From Armatimonadota bacterium (GTDB lineage Bacteria; Armatimonadota; Fimbriimonadia; Fimbriimonadales; Fimbriimonadaceae), in contig WGMG01000004.1 of NCBI GenBank assembly GCA_016125185.1, forward strand, positions 124,001-188,000: a stretch of DNA of 64,000 nucleotides. Reading direction: 5' to 3'. The notes beneath the pieces were generated by a model. The model made no database searches and had not been told where the DNA came from. It was given only the letters and a program-made list of their open reading frames with translations. The position numbers and the translations under genes are program-made. Of this stretch, positions 25,580-33,858 are shown piece by piece. Each line of letters begins with the position of its first letter. Positions within the stretch are counted from its first letter, which is position 1.

Positions 25580-27532
25580 GTGAACCCACAAGCAACCCGC
25601 GAAGAATATCTCACCTTTTCGCTTCCCGAGAAGCTCGCTTTCTACCTGCTCGCGATTCTCTGCCTCGGCTACATGGCCAAGCAGATTTGGGATCGCGTTC
25701 GGCTTTGGCAAAGTGGCCGGCCGATCGGACCCGTGCGCGAAGGACGCCAGTACTGGATGCCCACCAAGGACGGTCTCCGGCAGTGGTGGGGCAAGGTCCT
25801 GCCCTACATTCTTCTCCAAAAGAAGGTCAAATCCAGCCGCCCCAAAACCGGCGGACCGATGCACCTGATGATCTTTTACGGGTTCATGGCCCTCGTGCTC
25901 GCCACCACCCTGCTTGGCATCAACACGTACTCGCCCATCAAGTTCCACCGCGGCGCGTACTACCTGCTGTACGAAGCCACCTTTGACACGCTCGGCCTAT
26001 TCCTGCTGTTCGGCCTTGCCTGGGCGATGGTGCGAAGACTCAAAACCAAGGAGCCGATCTCCCAGGACAAATGGGACGTCGGCATCCTTGCGCTCCTGCT
26101 CCTCATCACCATCAACGGCTACTTCCTCGAGGCCGCGCGCATCGCGCTGACGCCCAAAGAGTGGGACACCTGGTCGTGGGTCGGCTACCTGCTCTCCCGG
26201 CCCCTGGGCCGCTTCGGCGTGGCCGCCTATCAGGCCGCCTGGTGGTTCCATGTAGCGTTGGTTTTGGCGTTTTTCTGCATCATCCCCAAGCTCCGCATTC
26301 GTCATATCGTGCTCGCCATTTTCAGTGCCGCCGGCGCGCCGGATACGCCGATGGGCAAGCTCCGCACGATCCCAATGGAAGAGGTCGAACAGACCGAGCA
26401 GATCGGCGTCAAACTCGCCAAGGATTACTCGCGCTGGCATCTGATGTCGCTTGACGCGTGCATGGAATGCGGGCGATGCACCGAAGTCTGCCCCGCCTAC
26501 AACGTCGGCAAGATTCTGAACCCCAAGCGCATCGTGCAGGACCTCAAAGGCGCGATGGAGACCGGTGCCGAGGTCGCGCCGTCCCTCAATCCTGAAGCCT
26601 TGTGGCAATGCACGACGTGTAACGCGTGCGTCGAGGCGTGCCCGGTGCTGATCCGCCACGTCGATATCATCGTCGATACCCGCCGCAACATCGTGTCCGA
26701 AGGTGGCCTCAGCGGCTCGGCTGCGCTGGTCCTGCGCCAAACCGCCTCGACCTCCAACGCCTGGGGCACTAGTGGTAACCGTGAAGACTGGATGGCGGGG
26801 CTGGATATTCCGCTCGCCCGCGACGGAGGGTCGTTCGAGTATTTGTTCTGGGTCGGGTGCGCGGGTGCGACTGATCCCGGCTCGGTGAAAACCACCAAAG
26901 CCGTGGCCGCCCTCCTCAAGAAGGCGGGCGTCTCGTTTGCTTGTCTCGGCAACGAAGAAGCCTGTACCGGCGACCCGGCTCGCCGACTCGGCGAAGAGTT
27001 CCTTTTCCAAGAGAAGGCGATGGAAAACGCGTCGGTGTTCGAGCGGTACGGGGTCAAAAAGATCGTCACCGCCTGCCCGCACTGCTTTAACTCGCTGAAA
27101 AACGAATACGGCGACTTTGGCGCGACGATGGAAGTGTTTCACCACACCCAACTGCTTCAGCAGTTGGTCTCCAAGGGCTCCTTGCTGACGGCCAAGCCCG
27201 AGCGCGGCTCCGTCGTCCTCCACGATCCCTGCTACCTGGGCCGCGTGAACGATGAGTCTGCCGCGCCGAGATCGCTGGTCGAAGGCGTCCTCAGCCCGGA
27301 ATTTTCGGGTGCCAAAACGCGGTGCTGTGGCGCGGGCGGCGGACGAATGTGGATGGAAGAACCGCCGACCGAACGCCCCGCCAACGCCCGCGTCGATCAG
27401 CTTCTGGCCACCGGCGCGAAAACCATCGCCCTCGGCTGCCCATTCTGCAAAATCATGCTCGACGCGGCCAAGCCCTCGGACGAGATCAAGCTGGTGGATT
27501 TGGCGGAAATGCTTCAAGAAGCGAATGTTTAA
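25580..27532 (+). CDS. NarI-like membrane / 4Fe-4S / CCG-domain fusion oxidoreductase
   Basis: 650 residues. Residues about 15-250 form a NarI-like cytochrome b-type membrane domain with five to six helices and several His. Residues about 290-370 hold two ferredoxin clusters, CMECGRCTEVCP and CTTCNACVEACP. Residues about 415-645 are two CCG domains as in heterodisulfide reductase HdrD/B and glycolate oxidase GlcF, with HDPCYLGR, CCGAGGGRMWMEE and GCPFCK. Such fusions pass electrons between cytoplasmic donors (often electron-transferring flavoprotein) and the quinone pool. Start: GGAGG at 25563-25567 suits the GTG at 25580; a TTG at 25571 is too close to it. Confidence 0.87.
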   Translation: MNPQATREEYLTFSLPEKLAFYLLAILCLGYMAKQIWDRVRLWQSGRPIGPVREGRQYWMPTKDGLRQWWGKVLPYILLQKKVKSSRPKTGGPMHLMIFYGFMALVLATTLLGINTYSPIKFHRGAYYLLYEATFDTLGLFLLFGLAWAMVRRLKTKEPISQDKWDVGILALLLLITINGYFLEAARIALTPKEWDTWSWVGYLLSRPLGRFGVAAYQAAWWFHVALVLAFFCIIPKLRIRHIVLAIFSAAGAPDTPMGKLRTIPMEEVEQTEQIGVKLAKDYSRWHLMSLDACMECGRCTEVCPAYNVGKILNPKRIVQDLKGAMETGAEVAPSLNPEALWQCTTCNACVEACPVLIRHVDIIVDTRRNIVSEGGLSGSAALVLRQTASTSNAWGTSGNREDWMAGLDIPLARDGGSFEYLFWVGCAGATDPGSVKTTKAVAALLKKAGVSFACLGNEEACTGDPARRLGEEFLFQEKAMENASVFERYGVKKIVTACPHCFNSLKNEYGDFGATMEVFHHTQLLQQLVSKGSLLTAKPERGSVVLHDPCYLGRVNDESAAPRSLVEGVLSPEFSGAKTRCCGAGGGRMWMEEPPTERPANARVDQLLATGAKTIALGCPFCKIMLDAAKPSDEIKLVDLAEMLQEANV

Positions 27533-27544
27533 AGCCCCTTGGGC

Positions 27545-27570
27545 GGTGAGCAGACCATAGGCGAACCGGA
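27545..27570. repeat. Short dispersed-element copy
   Basis: GGTGAGCAGACCATAGGCGA followed by ACCGGA, the 3' half of the element at 21793-21847, in the 58-base gap between two converging genes. Confidence 0.55.
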
Positions 27571-27590
27571 AGGACTGGAAAGGGCCCTAA

Positions 27591-28394
27591 CTAGAGATCG
27601 ATGCCTGACTGCAGCCGCTCCGCCACAATCTTCGCCGAATCATAATCGATCGGCATACGATCCATCTTCTTCGCCGGATTAAACGTAAACAGCGCCTCGG
27701 GCCGAGTCAGCCGTGTAAACACGATCCCCGCCATCGACGACAACGGCCGCGTCTGGTCGCCCATCCCGTTCGAGCCCTTCTGGCTCGACCAAAATCGCAT
27801 CGCGATCTCACCTTCCGGTGTCGTATCCCATCCCAAAAACACCACCGAATGCCCCGGTCCATGCAGCCAGTTGATGTTGCAAAAGTCGCCCGGCTCGGCC
27901 AAAAACGGACTCACCCGCTCGCCCATGCCGCTAAAAAGAGCCAAAGCGTACAAGGAACCTGGCCCATCCGCGTTCCACCAGCCCCAAAGCTTCACCATGT
28001 CCTCGCGCCGACCGCCGTCCGGCTCCTGCATCCGCACCGCCTCGAACCGATCCGCCGAAAGCTCGCTGCTCCGGCTTCGCAACAGCGTGTTCAATCCGCC
28101 GATGAATGCTGAGTACGACGCTCCTGAACAGTAGCTTGAAGTCCTAGGTGGCGCAAGCAAAGGCTTGCCGAACAAGGCAATCGGAACCCCGATAGGCGAC
28201 TCGGGCGGGTCCGCCTTCACACCGATGAAATAGCCGCCGCCTTCCGGTGCGGTTGCTTGCATTTCGTCCACTGCCGCTAGAACGGCCTGGTTATACGGCG
28301 TCGCCTCCCAACCAAAGACCTGTCGGTGTTGCAGGTTGTACGTGGGCAAATGGACCCAAACGTAGGACATCGCGGGCAAAAGAAAATGGATCAT
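27591..28394 (-). CDS. Papain-like/NlpC-type cysteine peptidase-fold protein, putative
   Basis: 267 residues. A Cys in SSYCSGASYSAFIGG (Cys89), a His in GPGHSVVFLGWD (His182) and a polar residue in FWSSQKGSNGMG (Asn209) are spaced like the catalytic Cys-His-Asn of papain-fold amidases, where the Cys starts a helix and the His starts a strand. Substrate unknown; cell-wall peptide cleavage is typical for the fold. The N-terminus (MIHFLLPAMSYVWVHLP) could be a weak leader. The ATG at 28394 overlaps the stop of the upstream regulator gene as ATGA, which supports this start and a joint transcript. Confidence 0.6.
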   Translation of the reverse strand: MIHFLLPAMSYVWVHLPTYNLQHRQVFGWEATPYNQAVLAAVDEMQATAPEGGGYFIGVKADPPESPIGVPIALFGKPLLAPPRTSSYCSGASYSAFIGGLNTLLRSRSSELSADRFEAVRMQEPDGGRREDMVKLWGWWNADGPGSLYALALFSGMGERVSPFLAEPGDFCNINWLHGPGHSVVFLGWDTTPEGEIAMRFWSSQKGSNGMGDQTRPLSSMAGIVFTRLTRPEALFTFNPAKKMDRMPIDYDSAKIVAERLQSGIDL

Positions 28395-29089
28395 GCGGGT
28401 GGGGGAAGCGTTGGTTGACTTAACGTCGTTATCCACATCATACGCTTTCCCGCCGGAGTATCATAGACCACCGCGTCCCCGTAGATTGTCACAATCGACC
28501 CGTCTCGATGCCGCGTATAGGCCGTTCGATTAGCTCCGAGGGTCGGATGGTCGGGGTTGGCGAAGAGCTCTTCCATCCAGGGCATGAGGATTTCATGCCG
28601 ACCCTCTGGGTAAAAGTCCAAAATCGAGTTGCCGACCATTTCGTCCGGTGAGTAGCCCATCCACTTGCAAGTCGCTTCGTTTACGTAAACAACCGTCGTA
28701 TCTGGCGCCAAAATGATAATCGATCGCGGCATCTTGTTGAGGGCGATCAAAAGGCCTGTGTCCTCGCGGCCAGAATTCTCCAGTTGATTGCGCAGAACCT
28801 CGACCTCGTTCTGGAGAGTTTCGATCTCGTCTTTGGCTTTGTAATCCAGGTATTTCGCCACTAACTCGGTTCGGTTCAACGGCCCGAGCTTGATGCGGAT
28901 TCGGCCCCAGTAAGTGGCGATTGTAGCTAGGCTGATGCCTAGTTCGATAGCGATCGCCTGGTCCGTCAGACCCCGCGAAGCGTGTACCAGCAACTGAAGT
29001 TCGCGCTGGCTAAGCTCGCTTTCGATATCAGGCGAAAGACGCCTTGTCACATCATGCAGTATAGACCATGTCGTTAAATCTGATGACAT
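28391..29089 (-). CDS. LuxR-type HTH regulator with C-terminal PAS domain
   Basis: 232 residues. The N-terminal part (about 24-85) is a GerE/LuxR helix-turn-helix: ELSQRELQLLVHASRGLTDQ, then AIELGISLATIATYWGRIRI and KLGPLNRTELVAKYL. A short coiled coil (KDEIETLQNEVEVLRNQLEN) joins it to a PAS domain (about 115-225: IIILAPDTTVVYVNEATCKW, then MGYSPDEMVGNSILDFYPEG). The HTH usually ends such proteins, so this order is inverted. The PAS domain may bind a ligand or haem; none can be named. Its stop overlaps the start of the papain-like gene by four bases, so the regulator probably acts with, or on, that gene. Confidence 0.85.
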   Translation of the reverse strand: MSSDLTTWSILHDVTRRLSPDIESELSQRELQLLVHASRGLTDQAIAIELGISLATIATYWGRIRIKLGPLNRTELVAKYLDYKAKDEIETLQNEVEVLRNQLENSGREDTGLLIALNKMPRSIIILAPDTTVVYVNEATCKWMGYSPDEMVGNSILDFYPEGRHEILMPWMEELFANPDHPTLGANRTAYTRHRDGSIVTIYGDAVVYDTPAGKRMMWITTLSQPTLPPPA

Positions 29090-29275
29090 GAATCTGATGA
29101 CTCAGTGGCAATGGCAGGAATCTCATGACTCTCAAATAGCTACGTGCGATCCAAGGTATTTAACGGTACATTGTTTAATGTTGAATTGAGGAACCCACTG
29201 AAGCATTCCTCTGTTCTGAAACCTCGCCCTTTCCGCCAAAAAGATAAATCGGTGCGGGCAAGAGAAGTCAGAAAG

Positions 29276-29857
29276 ATGGAATTAGTGGTCGATATCGCAG
29301 AAAGCTTGAACCTAGAGCAGGTGGGAGCATTCCTGAAGGGGTTGAGAATTTCGTGTTTGTGCGAGGACTGGGTCCCAGTACCTGCAAATCCGAAGCCGAT
29401 CCATGGTATCAATACACCAAGCTTCAACATCGACGTGAGACCGGGCGGAAAACTCTTCGAAGAGGACGAGACCCAAGAGCACCTTGACAATAAGCCATCG
29501 ACCCTTCTGCTCTTCAATCCCGAAGTGGCAGAGTTGGAAGAACCCAAAGTCATCTACATGACCGATCATTCTCACCGAGCCAGCGCAAACCTCGACGCAT
29601 TCAAACAGTTGAAGCCCCGAGGCTTCTATGGGGCCACAGTAATTTCCGAATGTGAAACAATTCGTGAAAATTCAACGTGGAATGATTTAAGTACGCAAAT
29701 TCTAGAGAAAATCAGGTCCGCAGTCCAAACCACCCGTGCTAACCTGATCATTGCGAACTACGATCTAGGACGTCCGGGCCAAAAGTTCGACCGCATGGCA
29801 TGCCTGTCGAAACTGGTCAACCAAAACGCCTGCCATGTCCTAATCCTCAAGTCTTAA
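29276..29857 (+). CDS. Orphan hypothetical protein
   Basis: 193 residues, no signal peptide or TM helix, no family recognised. Alternating strand/helix patterns with Asp/Asn-rich loops suggest an alpha/beta fold (STLLLFNPEVAEL, KVIYMTDHSH, ANLIIANYDLG, HVLILKS). The gene is A+T-richer than its neighbours. ATG at 29276 is chosen as the first start before a well-organised helix; an upstream in-frame start at 29144 would add 44 basic, disordered residues. It is followed by a strong terminator. Confidence 0.55.
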   Translation: MELVVDIAESLNLEQVGAFLKGLRISCLCEDWVPVPANPKPIHGINTPSFNIDVRPGGKLFEEDETQEHLDNKPSTLLLFNPEVAELEEPKVIYMTDHSHRASANLDAFKQLKPRGFYGATVISECETIRENSTWNDLSTQILEKIRSAVQTTRANLIIANYDLGRPGQKFDRMACLSKLVNQNACHVLILKS

Positions 29858-29885
29858 TGACCGCTCCAATAAACCCCACATGCAT

Positions 29886-29922
29886 TCCCCCGGAGTCGCG
29901 ATGACCCGGGGATTTTTTTTCG
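29886..29922 (+). terminator. Rho-independent terminator
   Basis: CCCCGG stem and CCGGGG arm around a loop of about twelve bases, then a run of eight T. Ends the orphan gene and insulates the fabZ operon. Confidence 0.8.
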
Positions 29923-29965
29923 CAACGGGTACCCTATGGGGAGATTTTTCGAGCTTGGAGTACGT

Positions 29966-30403
29966 GTGATCGATATTCAAGAACTTCTGTCGGTATTGCC
30001 CCATCGGTATCCTATCCTTCTCGTCGACCGAATCCTGGAGATTTCGGATGACAACATGCGGTGCAAAGGACTCAAAAACGTCTCCATCAATGAGCCGTTT
30101 TTCCAGGGCCATTACCCCGGCATCCCCATCATGCCCGGCGTCCTCATCATGGAGTCCATGGCCCAGGTCGGCGCCGCTCTCCTCATGACGACCCCCAAGC
30201 TCGTCGGCAAGATTCCACTCATCGGATCCATTGAAAACGCCAAATTTCGCCGCATTGTTCGGCCCGGAGACCAACTCATCCACGATGTTGAGATACTTTG
30301 GGTTCGTGGAGACGTCGGAAAAATGAAGGGCGTCGCCACCGTCGACGGGGAAACTGTCGCCGAAATGGAAATGGTATTCAAGATGAGCGCAAGGGAAAGC
30401 TAG
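29966..30403 (+). CDS. fabZ: 3-hydroxyacyl-ACP dehydratase FabZ
   Basis: 145 residues of the hot-dog fold. LPHRYPILLVDR carries the catalytic His, and GVLIMESMAQVGA the catalytic Glu; FFQGHYPGIPIMPGV lies between. It dehydrates 3-hydroxyacyl-ACP in fatty acid synthesis and competes with LpxA for the same substrate. GTG at 29966 is preferred over the ATG at 29936 because TTGGAG lies six bases upstream and the family starts just before DIQELLSVLPHR. Its stop codon abuts the lpxA start, so the two are translated together. Confidence 0.95.
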   Translation: MIDIQELLSVLPHRYPILLVDRILEISDDNMRCKGLKNVSINEPFFQGHYPGIPIMPGVLIMESMAQVGAALLMTTPKLVGKIPLIGSIENAKFRRIVRPGDQLIHDVEILWVRGDVGKMKGVATVDGETVAEMEMVFKMSARES

Positions 30404-31192
30404 TTGGCCTCGATTCACCCCCTCGCATATGTCGATCCCAAGGCAGAACTTGCCGAGGACGTCGTCGTCGGTCCGTTTTCCTATATCGAAGCCGGCGCGG
30501 TGATCGGCAAGGGTACGCGAATCGACTCCCATGCGACCGTCAAACACTTCACGACCATTGGGGAGAATAACTACATCGGACAAGGGAGCGTCATTGGCGG
30601 CGACCCTCAAGACCGAAAATACAGCGGCGAGCCGACCTACCTCACCATCGGCAACAACAACGTTTTTCGCGAGTACGTCACCCTCCACCGCGCCACCGGA
30701 GAAGGGAAGTCCACCATCATCGGTAACGACTGCTTCATCATGGCCTACTGCCACATCGGCCATAACTGCCACGTCCACGACCGCGTCACCATCGCCAACT
30801 CGGTCGGTGTCGCCGGCCACGTCACTATCGAAGACCTGGTCAACATCGGCGGCATGTCCGGCATCCACCAATTCTGCCGAATCGGAAAGGTCGCCATGGT
30901 TGGTGGCTTTACCAAAATCACCCGGGACGTGCCCCCGTTCTGCCTCGTCGATGGAGCCGAAGAAGAGGTTCGCGACATCAACGCCGTCGGACTTCGACGC
31001 CTGGGAGTCACCCAAGACGAACGTCTGGCCCTCCACAAGGCCTGCAAACTGCTGTTCAAATCCAAAATCGGCCTCAGCAACGCCCTCGAAATCGTGCGTG
31101 AAGAAGTCATGCCGACCGAAGAAGTCAAGTACCTCATCGCCTTCGAAGAGCGCCGGTTCAGCGGCCGCAACGGTCGCGGCGACCAACACTGA
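30404..31192 (+). CDS. lpxA: UDP-N-acetylglucosamine acyltransferase LpxA
   Basis: 262 residues: a left-handed beta-helix of hexapeptide repeats (IHPLAYVDPKAELAEDVVVG and on) and an alpha-helical C-terminus. It adds the first 3-hydroxyacyl chain to UDP-GlcNAc in lipid A synthesis. The catalytic His lies in AYCHIGHNCHV (His117/His120 region). Start is TTG directly after the fabZ stop. The next gene begins inside its stop codon (TGATG). The operon lacks lpxD and lpxC, which must lie elsewhere. Confidence 0.95.
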   Translation: MASIHPLAYVDPKAELAEDVVVGPFSYIEAGAVIGKGTRIDSHATVKHFTTIGENNYIGQGSVIGGDPQDRKYSGEPTYLTIGNNNVFREYVTLHRATGEGKSTIIGNDCFIMAYCHIGHNCHVHDRVTIANSVGVAGHVTIEDLVNIGGMSGIHQFCRIGKVAMVGGFTKITRDVPPFCLVDGAEEEVRDINAVGLRRLGVTQDERLALHKACKLLFKSKIGLSNALEIVREEVMPTEEVKYLIAFEERRFSGRNGRGDQH

Positions 31193-32277
31193 TGCGCCTG
31201 CTGTTCTGTGCTGGTGAAGCCTCGGGCGATCTCTACGCCGCTTCGCTGGCGCGAGAGGTTCTGCGCGTCCGCCCCGACGCCGTCATCGGTGGCATCGGCG
31301 GAGCGCGGTTCGAGCAAGTCGCCACCGAGCCGCTCGTCGCCAATTCGTCCAAGTGGGGCGCGATCTCCTTCGTGCAGTCCTTCCGCGAGGGCTGGGGCAT
31401 CCTCCGCCACTATCTCAAATTCAAAGAGGTCCTGCGCAAGGGCCCACCTGGCATCTTCGTCCCCATCGATTTCGGCTTCATGAACCTCAAGATGTGCAGG
31501 TTCGCCCGCGAAGCCGGTTGGAAGGTGGCCTACTTCAGCCCGCCCGGCTCCTGGCGGCGCGATCGCCAAGGCGAGGACATCCCCAAGTTGTCCGATTTGG
31601 TGGTGACGCCCTTCCCGTGGAGCGCAGAAATCCTGCAGAAAATGGGCGCGAATGCCCACTTCTTCGGCCACCCGCTCAAGCAGATTCACAAAGAGCTGAT
31701 CGAAACCGACTTCGACCGAAAAGGGCTGGCCGTCCTGCCTGGCTCCCGCCGAAGCGAGCTCGAACAGCTCATCCCTCTCTTCAACCAGGCGCTGGCCGAC
31801 TACCCCGGAACCGCTCAACTGCCGGTGCCTAAATCGTTCGTGCCGCTCGTCCAGGATCAGTGGGCACGCAAGGGCGACGCCGTCGTGAACGGAGCCGAAA
31901 CCGGCGCGGTCATGCGCGTCCTGCGCACATCTGAATGCGGCGTGATCTGTAGCGGAACCGCTACCCTCGAAGCCGCCCTCGCTCAAATCCCGATGGTGGT
32001 TGTGTACAAGGTTTCGCAATTAGTCTTGCTCGAAACAAAGATCATCGGCTTCAAGCGACCCCGCTTCTATAGCCAGCCAAACATCCTGCTCCAACGAGAA
32101 GTCGTCCCCGAACTGATCCAAGAAACTCTCTCGGTCGACGCTCTCCGTCGTACCCTCGACGAAATCCAAAAGCCGGAAACCATCGCTCACCAACAAGCCG
32201 GCTTCCAAGAAATCTCTGACCTCTTGGGTAGCGACGACTGCATCACCCGCACCGTCGAACTGATCCTCGAACTTTAG
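31192..32277 (+). CDS. lpxB: Lipid-A-disaccharide synthase LpxB
   Basis: 361 residues of the GT19 family, which joins UDP-diacylglucosamine and lipid X. Hallmarks: FCAGEASGDLYAASLAREV at the start, FVPIDFGFMNLKMCRFA, YFSPPGSWRRDR, LPGSRRSELEQLIP and the donor-binding CGVICSGTATLEAALAQIPM with the Glu needed for UDP binding. Together with lpxA this shows a lipid A outer membrane. Confidence 0.95.
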   Translation: MRLLFCAGEASGDLYAASLAREVLRVRPDAVIGGIGGARFEQVATEPLVANSSKWGAISFVQSFREGWGILRHYLKFKEVLRKGPPGIFVPIDFGFMNLKMCRFAREAGWKVAYFSPPGSWRRDRQGEDIPKLSDLVVTPFPWSAEILQKMGANAHFFGHPLKQIHKELIETDFDRKGLAVLPGSRRSELEQLIPLFNQALADYPGTAQLPVPKSFVPLVQDQWARKGDAVVNGAETGAVMRVLRTSECGVICSGTATLEAALAQIPMVVVYKVSQLVLLETKIIGFKRPRFYSQPNILLQREVVPELIQETLSVDALRRTLDEIQKPETIAHQQAGFQEISDLLGSDDCITRTVELILEL

Positions 32278-32613
32278 AACGATGGGCCCCCTGCCCGCCA
32301 AGAAGCGATGTAAGAGGATAGCCCCCTTGGGAGTTCGGCTCTCTGGGATGGTGAGCATCCTGTGGGTAGGTCATTGGGCAAGATAACCCGCGAGTGCTAC
32401 CTCAGCGCTGAGGCTTACGGCAAACGTATGAATCTGACATCAGAGGTTCTGAGGTTCAAAAGTCTTCAGTAGACAGGATGGCTTCGCAACAAAGACACAT
32501 TGACCCACCCACGTCTCGCTCACAAAGAGAATAGAGGGACACTGCGGTCACGAAATTCCCGCCGCAAGAGACATGAAAGAAGTGAGTCGGGACCGCCTGC
32601 GAAGACAGCAAGC
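32278..32613. repeat. Intergenic gap with dispersed repeat copies
   Basis: 336 bases with no supported gene. 32350-32481 aligns with 6262-6394 (core AGAGGTTCTGAGGTTCAAAA at 32442, within 27 identical bases). Phrases CTTGGGAGTT and GTCTCGCTCACA also occur in the 21.5 kb tandem repeat. Confidence 0.65.
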
Positions 32614-33846
32614 TTATCGAGTTGGCATTCGGATCACCCAGTCACCATGCCCATCCACGACCGGCTTCCCGCCGTCGTCGTGCCCATCCTGCCAAATCGA
32701 ATACACCCGATCTGCCAAAACTCGAATCGGTTTGTCGTCGATGTCGAGCACATGACGCGTGTCCGACGCCCCATCAAGCTTGGCGATGGCCATAAACACG
32801 GCGTTGCGCATCGCTGCCTCCTTTTCCAGTGCCGCGAGGAACTGACCAAACTCCTCGTCGTACGTCTTCAGGCCCGCGTAGCTGATGCCCTCGCGGGTCA
32901 AATAGTCGTCACCCGCCGAGCATGCCTTGCGCGCTCCCGCCAAATCGTTCGGATCGCTCGGCAACGCCCGATACGTCGTCAGGTATCGAGCGTGGATGCG
33001 AGAAAGTGCGGCTTTGTAGAACTTTGGAAGGTAATTACTGTACCGAACTGGCCAAGGGTACTCGCGCGAAAGATACGCTTGTCGAAGCGTAAAGGGGTCT
33101 GCTTCCAGTTCGCGGATGAACTCCACATTGGCGTAATGCTCCAGGTTGATAGCCGACCGAAAGTCGTACGGACGGTCCAGTGATTGCGCTAAATCGCGCG
33201 CCAGCGCCGTCCATTCTCGTGCCATTCCGTGCCGTTCGATGATCAGCCGAATCTGGTTTTCCATCTGCTGCGACACCTCGGCGCGGGTCATCAGAGCTAA
33301 GCGAGTCTTGTCTTCGTCCGAATGCGCCACCAACCCCGCCGCGATCATCAGCAGGCGGCGAGTCACCGCCAAGTCCCCTTGCTCGATGGCCGGTGCGGCC
33401 GTCTCCGTGAGGTACTTGATCCAGCTTCGCAGGTTCGATCCGCTGGACCCGACGAATAGCGCATCGTCGGTATCGTGATCAAAGAGAATGTGCTTCTTCC
33501 GCACTGCCTGTTCCAGCGATTGAAGCTGGGGCTCGATGGCGCGAACCTTGTCGGCCAAGGTCGTCACTGCCACCACTGTCGGACCCGATCCCGACGGAAT
33601 CTTTGCGGCAAGCACCAGGCTCGCCCCATTCTCATCGGCAGGCACTTGGTACAGTTGACGAACCTGATCGTGGGTGAACAGCAGACCCAAATTGGCCGCA
33701 TCGAGGCGGTTTTGCTCGTATTGACCCGCCGCCGAAGGCAGATCGGTGGACTGGTAGGCGATCACCACCGAACCCAAAAGCAGAACCAGCACAACCAGCG
33801 ACACACGTCCCGCGCTCGCCCATCTGCGCCGCCACTTGGTCGTCAT
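32614..33846 (-). CDS. Paralog 1 of a four-gene family of anchored hypothetical proteins
   Basis: 410 residues: a basic start (MTTKWRRRW), one TM helix (VSLVVLVLLLGSVVIAY), then a large extracytoplasmic, mostly helical domain. Right after the helix it shares with its three neighbours the block TDLPSAAGQYEQNRLDAANL, then GLLFTHDQV and ENGASLV. The last 50 residues hold HVLDIDDKPIRVLADRVYSI, also present in the paralogs, ending in a short beta region (DWVIRMP). No known family was recognised. A TAAAGT box lies six bases before the ATG, although it is the fourth gene of its cluster, so it may also have its own promoter. Confidence 0.7.
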   Translation of the reverse strand: MTTKWRRRWASAGRVSLVVLVLLLGSVVIAYQSTDLPSAAGQYEQNRLDAANLGLLFTHDQVRQLYQVPADENGASLVLAAKIPSGSGPTVVAVTTLADKVRAIEPQLQSLEQAVRKKHILFDHDTDDALFVGSSGSNLRSWIKYLTETAAPAIEQGDLAVTRRLLMIAAGLVAHSDEDKTRLALMTRAEVSQQMENQIRLIIERHGMAREWTALARDLAQSLDRPYDFRSAINLEHYANVEFIRELEADPFTLRQAYLSREYPWPVRYSNYLPKFYKAALSRIHARYLTTYRALPSDPNDLAGARKACSAGDDYLTREGISYAGLKTYDEEFGQFLAALEKEAAMRNAVFMAIAKLDGASDTRHVLDIDDKPIRVLADRVYSIWQDGHDDGGKPVVDGHGDWVIRMPTR

Positions 33847-33852
33847 GTTGTT

Positions 33853-33858
33853 ACTTTA
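33853..33858 (-). promoter_or_regulatory. Candidate leaderless -10 box for paralog 1
   Basis: TAAAGT on the minus strand, six bases before the ATG at 33846; it overlaps the stop region of paralog 2. Confidence 0.4.

Noticed and set aside
25997-27517. 506-codon open frame antisense to the Fe-S fusion gene
   Set aside because: Compositional shadow; all cluster-binding Cys motifs are on the plus strand.
29840-31189. 449-codon open frame antisense to fabZ and lpxA
   Set aside because: Shadow of the hexapeptide-repeat gene; no start signal or domain of its own.
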